The position numbers and the translations under genes are program-made. The notes under the pieces were generated by a model. It searched no databases. It saw only the letters and a program-made list of their open reading frames with translations, and was not told the origin of the DNA. Shown in pieces: positions 25,957 through 34,991 of a DNA stretch of 64,000 nt (positions are counted from its first letter, which is position 1; each line of letters starts with the position of its first letter). Source of the DNA: Silvibacterium dinghuense (GTDB lineage: Bacteria > Acidobacteriota > Terriglobia > Terriglobales > Acidobacteriaceae); the NCBI RefSeq assembly GCF_004123295.1, contig NZ_SDMK01000001.1:1798001-1862000 (forward strand). The letters run 5' to 3'.

Positions 25957-28173
25957 ATGAGCGGAGCTGTGAGCGAAAAAACCCTGCATTTTCTGGAAGA
26001 CAAGTGGGACGACGCCGTTGCGTCCAAGCTGGATGAGCCGGAGCTGCTGCGCTACCGCTCGAACCTTCTCGGATCGGACCTGCGGATTACGAACTTCGGC
26101 GGCGGCAATACCAGCTCGAAGCTGGAGCAGGTGGACCCGGTGAGCGGCAAGCCGGTGCCAGTGCTATGGGTGAAGGGCTCGGGCGGCGATCTTGGATCGA
26201 TCAAGCGCGCAGGCTTTGCCACGCTCTATCTCGAACGCCTGCTGCAGCTGGAAGCGCAGTACAAGGGCGTGGCGGAAGAAGACGCGATGGTTGCGCTCTA
26301 TCCGCTGGTGACTTTCAACAACAATCCCACCGCTGCTTCCATCGATACGCCGCTGCATGGCTTTCTCCCTTTCCCGCATGTCGATCATCTTCATCCCGAC
26401 TGGGGCATTGCGCTGGCGGCCTCGGCCAACGGCAAGCAGAAGATGGAGGAGTTCAACAAGGAATACGGTCACACGCTGGCATGGCTGCCCTGGCAGCGCC
26501 CCGGCTTCGAGCTGGGCATGATGCTGCGGCAGATTGTGGCGGAAACACCGGGCTGCGACGGCGTGGTGCTCGGCGGCCATGGCCTGTTTACCTGGGGCGA
26601 GACGCAGCGCGAGTGCTACCTGAACACCATCACCATCATCGACCAGTTCGGCCAGTTCATCGCGAAGCACGAGGCACGCGAAGGTCATGTGCGCTTCGGC
26701 GGCGCGAAGTTCAAGAGTCATGACGAGCGCAAGGCCATTGCGGCCAAGGTGATGCCGGTGCTGCGCGGCGCGGTCTCACGCAAGCAGCGCTGGATCGGCT
26801 CGTTTACTGACACCGAAGCGGTGCTCGACTTTGCGAACTCGGCCTATGCCGAGCAGCTCGCGCATCTGGGAACCAGCTGCCCGGATCACTTCATCCGCAC
26901 CAAGATCCGTCCCATGTTCCTCAAGTGGGACCCGGCAGGCGATGCGGCGGAGATTCCCGCGATCATTGAGACGGCGCTCGAGACCTATCGTGCCGAGTAC
27001 GCCGAGTACTACACGAAGCACGCTTTGCCTGATTCTCCGAAGCAGCGCGATGCCAGCCCTACCGTTGTGCTGCTGCCGGGCGTGGGCATGTTCACCTTCG
27101 GCAAGAACAAGACCGAGGCACGGCTTACCGGCGAGTTCTATATCAACGCCATCGGCGTGATGCGCGGCGCCGGCGCGCTGGGCGGAGGCGTCGACTGCAA
27201 GGAGATTCCGCAGGCCGGCCCCGCGGCCACGGCCGATCAGTTCACCGTCTTCGACAACTATGTGGCGCTGCCGCCGAGCGAGGCCTTCCGCATTGAATAC
27301 TGGGCGCTCGAAGAGGCGAAGATCCGCCGCCAGCCGCCAGAGAAGCAGCTGAGCCGCAAGATCGCGCTGATTGTGGGCGGCGGCAGCGGCATTGGGCGCG
27401 AAGTGGCGCTGCTGGCAGCCGAGCGCGGCGCGCACATTGTGGTCGCCGACCGCGATACGACCGGCGCGGCGAAGGTAGCCGAGGAGTGCAAGGCCATCGC
27501 AGGGAAGGAAGCGGTCACCTCCACGGCCATCGATATTACGAAGCGCGATGCCATCCAAGCGGCGCTCGCGGCTACGGTGGCGGAGTTCGGCGGCGTCGAT
27601 CTCATCATCAACACCGCAGCCATCTTTCCTTCGTCGCCGAGTGGCGTTATCAGCGACGAACAGTGGGCGCTGACGCTGGAAATTAACGTGACAAGCAATT
27701 TTAAGCTGGCGGAAGAGGCGCACACGCTGCTCAAGAAGCAAGGCCTGGATGCGACGCTGGTGCTGACCAGCTCGGCCAACGCGGTGGTGCCCAAACGCGG
27801 CAGCGAAGCCTATGACGTGAGCAAGGCCGCGCTGAGCCACCTGGTGCGCGAGCTGGCCGTGGGCATGGCGCCGCTGGTGCGCGTGAACGGCATCAGCCCG
27901 GCAACCGTGGTCAAGGGCTCGACGATGTTCCCGCGCGACCGTGTGAAGGCATCGCTGAGCAAGTACAGCATCCCGTTCGAGGAGTCGGCGACGGACGACG
28001 AGCTGCGCGACGCGCTGGCTGCCTTCTATGCGCAACGTACGCTCACGCATGTGCCCATCGATCCGAAGGACAATGCTGAGGCGATCCTGTTCCTGGCCGG
28101 GCCGCTCTCGCGCTGCACCACCGGGCACATCATCCCGGTAGACGGCGGCCTGATCGAGGCCTTCCTGCGGTGA
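25957..28173 (+). CDS. rhaEW: Bifunctional rhamnulose-1-phosphate aldolase/lactaldehyde dehydrogenase
   Basis: A 738-residue fusion. Residues 1 to ~430 form a class II aldolase domain (GGNTSSKLEQ, PLHGFLPFPHVDHLHPDW with its His pair, and VLGGHGLFTWGE with HGLF). Residues ~465-738 are a short-chain dehydrogenase with the nucleotide motif GGGSGIGRE and the catalytic YDVSKAA. Rhamnulose-1-phosphate would be split to DHAP and L-lactaldehyde, and the second domain would oxidise or reduce the lactaldehyde. Similar fusions are known in other rhamnose-using bacteria. The ATG at 25957 follows CGAGGAAGGA. The stop overlaps the GTG start of the kinase gene by four bases. Confidence 0.93.
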   Translation: MSGAVSEKTLHFLEDKWDDAVASKLDEPELLRYRSNLLGSDLRITNFGGGNTSSKLEQVDPVSGKPVPVLWVKGSGGDLGSIKRAGFATLYLERLLQLEAQYKGVAEEDAMVALYPLVTFNNNPTAASIDTPLHGFLPFPHVDHLHPDWGIALAASANGKQKMEEFNKEYGHTLAWLPWQRPGFELGMMLRQIVAETPGCDGVVLGGHGLFTWGETQRECYLNTITIIDQFGQFIAKHEAREGHVRFGGAKFKSHDERKAIAAKVMPVLRGAVSRKQRWIGSFTDTEAVLDFANSAYAEQLAHLGTSCPDHFIRTKIRPMFLKWDPAGDAAEIPAIIETALETYRAEYAEYYTKHALPDSPKQRDASPTVVLLPGVGMFTFGKNKTEARLTGEFYINAIGVMRGAGALGGGVDCKEIPQAGPAATADQFTVFDNYVALPPSEAFRIEYWALEEAKIRRQPPEKQLSRKIALIVGGGSGIGREVALLAAERGAHIVVADRDTTGAAKVAEECKAIAGKEAVTSTAIDITKRDAIQAALAATVAEFGGVDLIINTAAIFPSSPSGVISDEQWALTLEINVTSNFKLAEEAHTLLKKQGLDATLVLTSSANAVVPKRGSEAYDVSKAALSHLVRELAVGMAPLVRVNGISPATVVKGSTMFPRDRVKASLSKYSIPFEESATDDELRDALAAFYAQRTLTHVPIDPKDNAEAILFLAGPLSRCTTGHIIPVDGGLIEAFLR

Positions 28174-29618
28174 CAAAGGCGGCGCGGCAGGCAAGCATCG
28201 CGGTCGACCTGGGCGCAGAGAGCTGCCGCGTAAGCCTGCTGCGCTGGCCTGCATCCGGAGCCGGAGACAGGCCGCACGTCGAGCTGGTCCATCGCTTTCC
28301 GAATGGGCCGGTACAGGCCGAAGACGGCTCGCTGCGCTGGCCTTTCGAAGCAATCGTCTCCGGCGTGGAAGAGGGTTTGCGGCGCAGCGCCGAACTTGCG
28401 CCGGAGGGCATCGCCTCGATCGGTGTGGATGGCTGGGCGGTCGATTATGTGCGGCTCAGCGCGGACGGCGCGCCGCTGGATGCACCGTTCTGCTACCGCG
28501 ATGAGCGCACCAAAGCCGCGGAGACTTCTCTTCACGAGAAAATCTCCCCGGCGCGGCTGCGCGAGATCACCGGCCTGCAACTGCAGCCACTGAATACCCT
28601 TTATCAACTGCATGCCGATCGGCTCGCGAACCTCGATGCCGGCACCGGCTGGCTGAATCTGCCCGAGTACCTGCTGGCGCGATGGAGCGGCGTGCGCGTC
28701 TCCGAATACACCAACGCCACGCATACCGAGATGGTCGAGCTCGAAAGCCGCCGCTGGTCGCAGGAGATTCTCAACGCTGCGGGCATCGATGCAGCAACGA
28801 TGCCGCCGATTGTTCCTCCGGGGACTGTGCTCGGTGCCATGCGTGGGCCGCTGGCCGAGCTCCCAGCCTTCCGCGATACGAAGATCATTGCGCCCGCCTG
28901 CCATGACACCGCCTCGGCCATCACCGGCATCCCTGCGGAAGCCGGGCGCTGGGGCTACGTGAGCTGCGGAACCTGGTCGCTGCTCGGCGTGCCGCTGGAC
29001 CATCCCGTGAATGACGAACGCGCGCGGGAACAGCAGTTCACCAACATAGGCCTCGACGGCGCACGTTATCTTCTCCAGAAAAACATGAATGGCATGTGGC
29101 TGGTGAAGCAGTGCATGGACGCGTGGTGCCAGACGGGCGGCACGTGGAACATCGAGGAGCTGTGCGCGGCAGCCCGCATCGCGGAATTTCCGGATGCAGC
29201 GCTCGATGTCGACGATCCGGAGCTGCACCGCATGGGCGATATGCCTGCGCGCATCAACGCGCAGCGCAAGGCCCGCGGGCTGCGCACACTCGATGCATCC
29301 CCGGCCGGCGCTCCGGCCATGGCCTCGCTCATCTTTCACAGCCTGGCAGCGCGCTATGCGGGGATTTTTCGCCAGATCGAAGAGCTCTCCGGCCACACGC
29401 TGGATTGCATCTACTTCGTCGGCGGCGGCAGCCGCAATGCGCTGCTGCGTGAGTGGACCGAACAGGCGACCGGCAAGCCGATATGCACGGGCGCGGTCGA
29501 GAGCAGCAGCGTGGGGAACTTTGCCCTGCAACTGGCGGCACTCGAAGCCGCTGACGGCCGGCCTGCTGCCAAGGAAAGCGTGGCCCGCTATGCGCAGCTG
29601 CTCTGCGCCACGGGATAA
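28170..29618 (+). CDS. rhaB: Rhamnulokinase
   Basis: A 482-residue FGGY-family carbohydrate kinase that phosphorylates L-rhamnulose. It starts with GTG at 28170, overlapping the aldolase stop (GTGA). The N-terminal phosphate loop is AVDLGAESCRVSLLRW, and the rhamnulokinase-typical pair follows: GIASIGVDGWAVDYVRL, then PFCYRDERT. The second lobe has CHDTASAITGIPAEAGRWGY, SCGTWSLLGVPL and YFVGGGSRNALLREW (adenosine motif). It completes isomerase, kinase and aldolase in one region. Length agrees with RhaB. Confidence 0.95.
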   Translation: MTKAARQASIAVDLGAESCRVSLLRWPASGAGDRPHVELVHRFPNGPVQAEDGSLRWPFEAIVSGVEEGLRRSAELAPEGIASIGVDGWAVDYVRLSADGAPLDAPFCYRDERTKAAETSLHEKISPARLREITGLQLQPLNTLYQLHADRLANLDAGTGWLNLPEYLLARWSGVRVSEYTNATHTEMVELESRRWSQEILNAAGIDAATMPPIVPPGTVLGAMRGPLAELPAFRDTKIIAPACHDTASAITGIPAEAGRWGYVSCGTWSLLGVPLDHPVNDERAREQQFTNIGLDGARYLLQKNMNGMWLVKQCMDAWCQTGGTWNIEELCAAARIAEFPDAALDVDDPELHRMGDMPARINAQRKARGLRTLDASPAGAPAMASLIFHSLAARYAGIFRQIEELSGHTLDCIYFVGGGSRNALLREWTEQATGKPICTGAVESSSVGNFALQLAALEAADGRPAAKESVARYAQLLCATG

Positions 29619-29748
29619 AGCTCTGCACCACTCCCATGCTTTTCACGCGCCGCAAATTGCCTGTTGTTTTGCCCGTGTGCAAAGATGTTGACCTCTGCAT
29701 ACATACTGTTCACGCAAGCCCTAACCCCTACCCGATCCAGGCCATCCT

Positions 29749-30264
29749 ATGAGCATTTCCGCACTTCGTCTTCGCGCGCCTCTCCTCTTCTCTGCGCTGC
29801 TGTGCGCAGGTCTTGCCCATGCCGCAACGCAGGCTGCGGCGCCGGCCGAGCAGGCCGCTCCTTTCGATGAGCTGACCGCCGAGCAATGGAAAGCGCAGGC
29901 CGCCGACCTGCTGAACCAGGCGAAGGCCAGCCCTTCCGGCATGGCGAGCGTGACGCTCAAAAAATATCCGGGCCACTTCACCATGCTGACGGTCCGGACA
30001 CGCTCGGGCGGCGCGGAGCAGCATGATCATGCCGCGGATATCTTCATCGTGCTCGACGGCGAGGCGACGGAGGTGACCGGCGGCAGCATCGAGAACGCCT
30101 CCACAGCCAAGCCCGGCGAGACGCGCGGAACACGCGTGGTGGGCGGCACCGAGCATCGCATGCAGACCGGAGACATCGTGCACATAGCACCGGGCACACC
30201 ACATCAGACGCTGGTGGCTCCGGGCAAAACTTTCACGTATTACGTCATCAAGGTGGATCAGTAG
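29749..30264 (+). CDS. Exported cupin-domain protein
   Basis: A 171-residue protein with a signal peptide (LFSALLCAGLAHAAT). A single cupin barrel follows: GGAEQHDHAADIFIVLDGEATEV is cupin motif 1 with its His pair and Glu-like region, and MQTGDIVHIAPGTPHQTL is motif 2. A metal site is likely. It lies three bases before kduI, so it is probably cotranscribed with the uronate pathway. Exported cupins in pectin loci may bind or process sugar acids; its role here is not established. Confidence 0.8.
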   Translation: MSISALRLRAPLLFSALLCAGLAHAATQAAAPAEQAAPFDELTAEQWKAQAADLLNQAKASPSGMASVTLKKYPGHFTMLTVRTRSGGAEQHDHAADIFIVLDGEATEVTGGSIENASTAKPGETRGTRVVGGTEHRMQTGDIVHIAPGTPHQTLVAPGKTFTYYVIKVDQ

Positions 30265-30267
30265 GCG

Positions 30268-31098
30268 ATGCGATTTCATACCATGGCAGACCCGGTGCGC
30301 TATCCGGGTATGAGTACCGACGAACTGCGCAAGACCTTCCTTGTGGACGAACTGTTCGCTCCGGGCAAGCTGCAGCTTGCGCTCACCGATCTCGATCGCG
30401 CACTGGTCGGCGGCGCAATCCCTCTCGACGAGACGCTCACGCTGCCGACACCCGAGGAACTGCGAGCCGCGTACTTCCTGGAGCGCCGCGAGCTCGGAGT
30501 GCTCAACATCGGCGGCCCGGGATATGTCACCGTCGACGACACACATTATCCATTGTCGCGCCTCGACACACTCTACGTCGGACGAGGCCGGCAATCGGTG
30601 ATGTTCGGCTCCGAAGATGCGGCGCAGCCGGCGGTCTTCTACCTGCTCAGCTATCCGGCACATGCGGACTATCCGACAGCAGTAGCACGTTTCGCCGAAC
30701 TCACCGGCACCAGGCTGGGTACCGCGGAAACCGCCAATGCGCGCACCATCTACAAGGCCATCCACCTCGAGGGCATTCGCAGCAGCCAGCTGGTGATGGG
30801 CTTCACGCTCCTCGATCCGGGCTCGGTGTGGAACACGATGCCTCCGCACACGCACCAGCGGCGCTCGGAGATCTATTTCTATTTCGATCTCGATGCGAGC
30901 TCGCGCGTGATCCACCTGATGGGACCACCGCAGGAGACACGCAACCTGATCGTCGGCGACCGCGAGATCGTGCTGTCTCCGCCGTGGTCGGTGCACTGCG
31001 GCGCGGGCACGCGGAACTACGGGTTCTGCTGGGGCATGGGCGGCGAGAACCAGGACTACAGCGACATGGACCCCGCACCGCTCGCGACACTGCGATAA
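30268..31098 (+). CDS. kduI: 5-keto-4-deoxyuronate isomerase
   Basis: A 276-residue cytosolic isomerase that converts 5-keto-4-deoxyuronate to 2,5-diketo-3-deoxygluconate in pectin catabolism. Metal-binding residues are visible in MPPHTHQRRSEIYFYF (two His and the Glu, near residues 194-201) and WSVHCGAG (His near 243). The start MRFHTMADPVRYPGMSTDELR is typical of KduI. It follows the cupin gene and precedes an uncharacterised exported gene. kduD, the next enzyme of the pathway, is 1.7 kb downstream on the opposite strand. Confidence 0.96.
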   Translation: MRFHTMADPVRYPGMSTDELRKTFLVDELFAPGKLQLALTDLDRALVGGAIPLDETLTLPTPEELRAAYFLERRELGVLNIGGPGYVTVDDTHYPLSRLDTLYVGRGRQSVMFGSEDAAQPAVFYLLSYPAHADYPTAVARFAELTGTRLGTAETANARTIYKAIHLEGIRSSQLVMGFTLLDPGSVWNTMPPHTHQRRSEIYFYFDLDASSRVIHLMGPPQETRNLIVGDREIVLSPPWSVHCGAGTRNYGFCWGMGGENQDYSDMDPAPLATLR

Positions 31099-31121
31099 CG
31101 GACACCCGCCGCAAAGGAGAG

Positions 31122-32648
31122 ATGAGCATGCACCCGATTCGATATCTCTGCGCCGTGACGGCGGTAGCAGCATGCGCCGTTACCGCAAGCGCGCAGACCC
31201 AGTCGCAGGCGAAGGTGGAAGAGCTGAGCGCAACCCTGCGGTCCGCTCTGCAGTCAGGCACCATCAAGGACGAAGCGACGCAGGCGAAGGTACTCCATGC
31301 GCTGCTGGCCGCGTGGCACGAGACCGCCGACGGAGATGACTTTGCCACCGTGCAGGCTGCGGTGGATGCGGATCTCGCCGGCAACGCGGCGCCACCACCC
31401 CGCGCACTGCTGGCGTGCCTGCTGGTCACCGGTGAAAACAAATATCGCGCGGCGCTGGAGCATGCAGATACAACAGCCAGCAATGATCCGGTCTACCGGA
31501 TGAAATACGCAGCGGCATGGAAGCAGCCTTTGCCCACGGCTCCGGCTGCTACGGGCAGCGCGACGCCGGAAGGTGCGCAGATACTCGCGGAAATTGCCGA
31601 CAGCTATGCAGCGAGGCCGGTGCCGGAATGGAAGAGTAACGGCGCCGGGAACAGCATCCACGATGAGAACGCATGGCGGGAAGCAGCCCGTCGCGCAGCA
31701 AAGCCGTTTCTGGCGCACAATGCGCGAAGCCGGGATACGGAGACGCAGCTGACCGCGTCCTATGGCATAGCCAAAGCCGTGCGGCTGGGTTTGCTGCCGA
31801 AAGAAGATGCGCGGCAGGCCGCATCTCTGTATAAGACCGGGAACACCGGCACACCGGCATCAGAGGCTGCGCAACTGCTGGCGGCGACAGAGATCGCGCT
31901 GGCCCCTGCGGCAGCACTCGGACGCGGCAAGACCGTGCTGGTCGATGCATGGTTCAACTCGCAGCTGCGCAAAGGGCTCAACGGCGAGCAAGAGCTCTTC
32001 CACTACAAGTGGGACGACCAGGAGAACTCCGGATTCTCCTTCTTCGGCTCGGCCTTCACACGTTATGGTGCGAATCTGGCCCAGCTCGATGCTGCTCCGA
32101 CGGCAGCGAACCTGCACAGCGCGAGCGTCTACGTAATCGCCTCTCCGGATATTCCGGTGAAAAATCCCAATCCGCACTACATGGACAACGCAAGCGCCGA
32201 TGCTATCGAAGCCTGGGTGCGCGCCGGCGGCGTGCTTCTCCTGATGGAGAACGACAAAAACAACTCCGAGTTCGAGCACTTCAACACGCTGAGCGAGCGC
32301 TTCGGGATTCACTTCAATCCGGTGCTGCGCAACACGGTCGAAGGCCGTCACTTCGAGCAGGGCATGCTGAAGATCCCCGCAGGCGCGGGCGGTATCTTCC
32401 CGGACCCGCTCACGGTCTACATGAAAGAGATCTGCACCATTACGGTCTCGGGTAGCGCGCAGGCCATCTATCGCGACCGCGGCGATGTGCTGATGGCCGT
32501 AGCCCATGTGGGCAAGGGCACGGTGTGGGCAGTTGTCGATCCGTGGCTCTATAACGAATACACTGACGGCCGGAAACTGCCTTCCGCATATGAGGATTTC
32601 ACCGCCGCGAGGAACGTGGCGGAGTGGGCTCTGAAGCAGGCGCGCTAG
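31122..32648 (+). CDS. Exported protein with GH105-associated C-terminal domain, no hydrolase domain seen
   Basis: A 508-residue protein starting at ATG 31122 (ribosome-binding site AAAGGAGA at 31114-31121; the longer upstream reading crosses kduI). A signal peptide ends at TASAQT. The N-terminal part is helical and unfamiliar (AATEIALAPAAALGRGKTVL). From about residue 265 the sequence (VLVDAWFNSQL, NPNPHYMDNASADAIEAWVRAGGVLLLMEND, GKGTVWAVVDPWLYNEYTDG) resembles the non-catalytic C-terminal domain attached to some GH105 rhamnogalacturonyl hydrolases. It may act as a partner or accessory of the GH105-like protein at 35927. Confidence 0.65.
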   Translation: MSMHPIRYLCAVTAVAACAVTASAQTQSQAKVEELSATLRSALQSGTIKDEATQAKVLHALLAAWHETADGDDFATVQAAVDADLAGNAAPPPRALLACLLVTGENKYRAALEHADTTASNDPVYRMKYAAAWKQPLPTAPAATGSATPEGAQILAEIADSYAARPVPEWKSNGAGNSIHDENAWREAARRAAKPFLAHNARSRDTETQLTASYGIAKAVRLGLLPKEDARQAASLYKTGNTGTPASEAAQLLAATEIALAPAAALGRGKTVLVDAWFNSQLRKGLNGEQELFHYKWDDQENSGFSFFGSAFTRYGANLAQLDAAPTAANLHSASVYVIASPDIPVKNPNPHYMDNASADAIEAWVRAGGVLLLMENDKNNSEFEHFNTLSERFGIHFNPVLRNTVEGRHFEQGMLKIPAGAGGIFPDPLTVYMKEICTITVSGSAQAIYRDRGDVLMAVAHVGKGTVWAVVDPWLYNEYTDGRKLPSAYEDFTAARNVAEWALKQAR

Positions 32649-32758
32649 AGCAGAATCAGGACAGATATACCCGGCTGGCCCATGCTCTCCGTGGCCTTTT
32701 CCTCAAGAAAAGGCCACCTGCTTCCACACAGCATGGGCACGGTTGTCCTGATTCTGCT
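32649..32758. repeat. 110-bp three-layer palindrome between convergent genes
   Basis: An outer 15-bp perfect inverted repeat (AGCAGAATCAGGACA at 32649-32663, TGTCCTGATTCTGCT at 32744-32758) encloses a second arm pair (CCCATGCT at 32679-32686, AGCATGGG at 32730-32737). An inner 10-bp hairpin (GTGGCCTTTT at 32691-32700, AAAAGGCCAC at 32708-32717) lies inside. It could act as a bidirectional terminator between the gene ending at 32648 and kduD, or be a miniature repeat element. Confidence 0.8.
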
Positions 32759-32768
32759 TTAAGTTGTA

Positions 32769-33530
32769 TCAGCGCCCGAGCCAGCCTCCATCCACTGCGA
32801 TCACGCTGCCGGTGATGTAGTTGCTGGCGCGCGAGCAGAGAAACACAGCCGTCCCCGCAATGTCTTCCGGCTGCCCCCAGCGGCCCGCGGGAATGCGTTC
32901 GAGAATCTGGCGATTGCGTGTTTCGTCGTTGCGCAGCGCCTCGGTGTTCGCCGTCGCAATGTAGCCGGGTGCGATGGCGTTCACCTGAATGCCGTGGACA
33001 GCCCATTCATTTGCCAGTGCTTTGGTCAGCTGCGCCACGCCGCCCTTCGATGCCGCATACGCAGGCACGCGGATGCCGCCCTGGAAGCTGAGCAGCGAGG
33101 CGATGTTCACGATCTTGCCCGGGGCCTTGCGCGCGATCAGATCGCGGGCGGCGAGCTGTGAGAGCTGAAAGACGCTGGTCAGGTTCACCTGCAGGACGCG
33201 GTTCCAATCCTCGAGGGAGAAGTCCTCCGCGGCGTCACGGTGAATCATGCCGGCATTGTTGATGAGCAGATCGACGCGTCCGAAACGCGCGTGCACGGCG
33301 CGGTAAAGCTGCTCCGGCCCCTCGCTGCTCGAAAGATCCGCGGAAAAGGATGCGGCCTGCGCGCCGATGGCCTCTGCCGTCTCGTCCGCCGGACGGCGAT
33401 TGCCGTGGACTGCGACCTCGGCTCCCGCCTCCGCCAGCGCGTGCGCGATGGCCGCGCCAATGCCCCCTGCGGCTCCGGTAACCAGCGCAACTTTGCCCTC
33501 GAGCCCGAAGAGTGATTCCCTGCTTGTCAT
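32769..33530 (-). CDS. kduD: 2-dehydro-3-deoxy-D-gluconate 5-dehydrogenase
   Basis: A 253-residue short-chain dehydrogenase, the normal KduD length, starting at ATG 33530 (a longer frame from 33593 is less likely). Motifs are TGAAGGIGAAIAHALAEAG (nucleotide binding), NNAGMIHRD and the catalytic Ser/Tyr/Lys in NIASLLSFQGG and YAASKGG. The C-terminus is TGSVIAVDGGWLGR. KduD reduces 2,5-diketo-3-deoxygluconate to KDG after KduI. It is divergent from the acetylesterase gene at 33669, and an 8-bp inverted repeat operator candidate lies between the two starts. Confidence 0.9.
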   Translation of the reverse strand: MTSRESLFGLEGKVALVTGAAGGIGAAIAHALAEAGAEVAVHGNRRPADETAEAIGAQAASFSADLSSSEGPEQLYRAVHARFGRVDLLINNAGMIHRDAAEDFSLEDWNRVLQVNLTSVFQLSQLAARDLIARKAPGKIVNIASLLSFQGGIRVPAYAASKGGVAQLTKALANEWAVHGIQVNAIAPGYIATANTEALRNDETRNRQILERIPAGRWGQPEDIAGTAVFLCSRASNYITGSVIAVDGGWLGR

Positions 33531-33622
33531 ATGTGTATCTGTCCTTCCCTGCTGGATGGCCTGCAATGTCATCTTGCCAGCAGCGTCCCCCAAAGACTAT
33601 CTTCTAAAACTGCGTATTGCCA

Positions 33623-33643
33623 TTAGAGAAATATCTTCTCTAA
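33623..33643. promoter_or_regulatory. Perfect inverted-repeat operator candidate
   Basis: TTAGAGAA at 33623-33630 pairs perfectly with TTCTCTAA at 33636-33643 across ATATC, in the control region shared by kduD and the acetylesterase gene. It lies 25 bases before the plus-strand ATG, suited to repression of both genes. It does not match the enteric KdgR consensus that I remember. Confidence 0.5.
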
Positions 33644-33668
33644 CGAATTCAGCCTTGCGAGGGATGCC

Positions 33669-34982
33669 ATGACTGAGATCCGGAGTCGATGCCGCATCAG
33701 GACTGGGGTATTGCTGCTGATCTGTAGCGTGGGCGCGGCCGCACAGGCGCAGCGCTGGCAATGCGGAGCCAGGCATCACGCAGGCGCCACCATGCTGACA
33801 CCCGCGACGCACTACAGCGCGGATACCGCGGGATGGGATCTCGGCATGGCGCCGCAGCATGACGATGCGTCGAGTTGCAGCTCCGACTCCGGGTCATTCT
33901 TCTTCTCCGCGCCGGTGGCGGAGGGCAACTATCTCGTAACCGTGGTTCTCGGTGGTGAAGCACGCTCGCAGGTTACGGTGAAAGCAGAGGCCCGGCGCCT
34001 GATGCTGAAGCGCGTGGATGTCGGCGCAAGGAAGCATCGCACGGAGCAGTTCGTCGTGAATGTGCGCAGGCCGCAATTCACGGATAACACCTCCGCGGCC
34101 TCTTCGGTGCGACTGAAACCGCGCGAGATCGGCTCCCTAGACTGGGATGAGAAGTTGACGCTCGAGTTTGCGGGAGATCATCCTGCCGTGCAAAGCATCA
34201 CCATCGAGCCTGCACCGACAGGAACGCCAACGGTCTACATCGCCGGCGATTCCACGGTGACCGATCAGGACCGCGAGCCCTGGGCGGCATGGGGCGAGAT
34301 GCTGCCGGCGCTCTTCGGACCGAAAATCGCGATTGCCAACCACGCGGAGTCCGGCGAGACGATCAAGAGCTTTGCAGGCGAGCGGCGGTTCCCAAAGATC
34401 TTCTCGCAGATTCAAGCCGGCGACTTCCTCATGATGCAGTTCGGGCATAACGATCAGAAGCCGGGCAAGGGCTACATCTCGCCGGAGGAGTATGCCGATC
34501 TGCTGCGGCGTTACATCGACCTGGCGCGGGCGAAGGACGCGACGCCGATCCTTGTAACCCCGATGAACCGCCGGACCTTCGATGCGAACGGGCACATCAC
34601 CGATACACTCGCGCCTTATCCGGACGTGGTGCGCAAGGTCGGCGATGAAAAACATGTCACCGTCATCGATCTGAATGCGATGAGCAGAACGCTCTACGAA
34701 GCCATCGGCGAGGCCAACTCCCGCTCGCTGTTCGTCTATGCCGCGGCCAATACCTATCCGGAGCAAACGGAAGCACTGCACGACGACACGCACTTCAACA
34801 GCTATGGCGCATGGGAACTCGCCCGTTGCGTCACGCTTGGCCTGCAGCAGGCGCATTCTCCGCTCGCAAAGTATCTGCGCAAGCCGCATGAACGCTTCGA
34901 CCCGCATCACCCGGATGCTACCGATCGCATCGCCATCCCTCCCACGCCGTTCTACGACACACAGAAGCCATACGAACGCTGA
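33669..34982 (+). CDS. CE12-like rhamnogalacturonan acetylesterase with N-terminal beta domain
   Basis: A 437-residue exported SGNH-hydrolase. The first ~190 residues have a signal region (LLLICSVGAAAQAQRWQCG) and an Ig/malectin-like beta domain (GNYLVTVVLGGEARSQVTVK). The catalytic part begins PTVYIAGDSTVTDQDREPWA, with the Ser nucleophile in GDST. It continues with QFGHNDQKPGKG (Asn block) and ends with the Asp/His pair in HDDTHFNSYGAWELA. It should remove acetyl groups from rhamnogalacturonan before lyases and hydrolases act. The next gene, another member of the family, begins 10 bases later. Confidence 0.9.
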   Translation: MTEIRSRCRIRTGVLLLICSVGAAAQAQRWQCGARHHAGATMLTPATHYSADTAGWDLGMAPQHDDASSCSSDSGSFFFSAPVAEGNYLVTVVLGGEARSQVTVKAEARRLMLKRVDVGARKHRTEQFVVNVRRPQFTDNTSAASSVRLKPREIGSLDWDEKLTLEFAGDHPAVQSITIEPAPTGTPTVYIAGDSTVTDQDREPWAAWGEMLPALFGPKIAIANHAESGETIKSFAGERRFPKIFSQIQAGDFLMMQFGHNDQKPGKGYISPEEYADLLRRYIDLARAKDATPILVTPMNRRTFDANGHITDTLAPYPDVVRKVGDEKHVTVIDLNAMSRTLYEAIGEANSRSLFVYAAANTYPEQTEALHDDTHFNSYGAWELARCVTLGLQQAHSPLAKYLRKPHERFDPHHPDATDRIAIPPTPFYDTQKPYER

Positions 34983-34991
34983 GGTAACACT

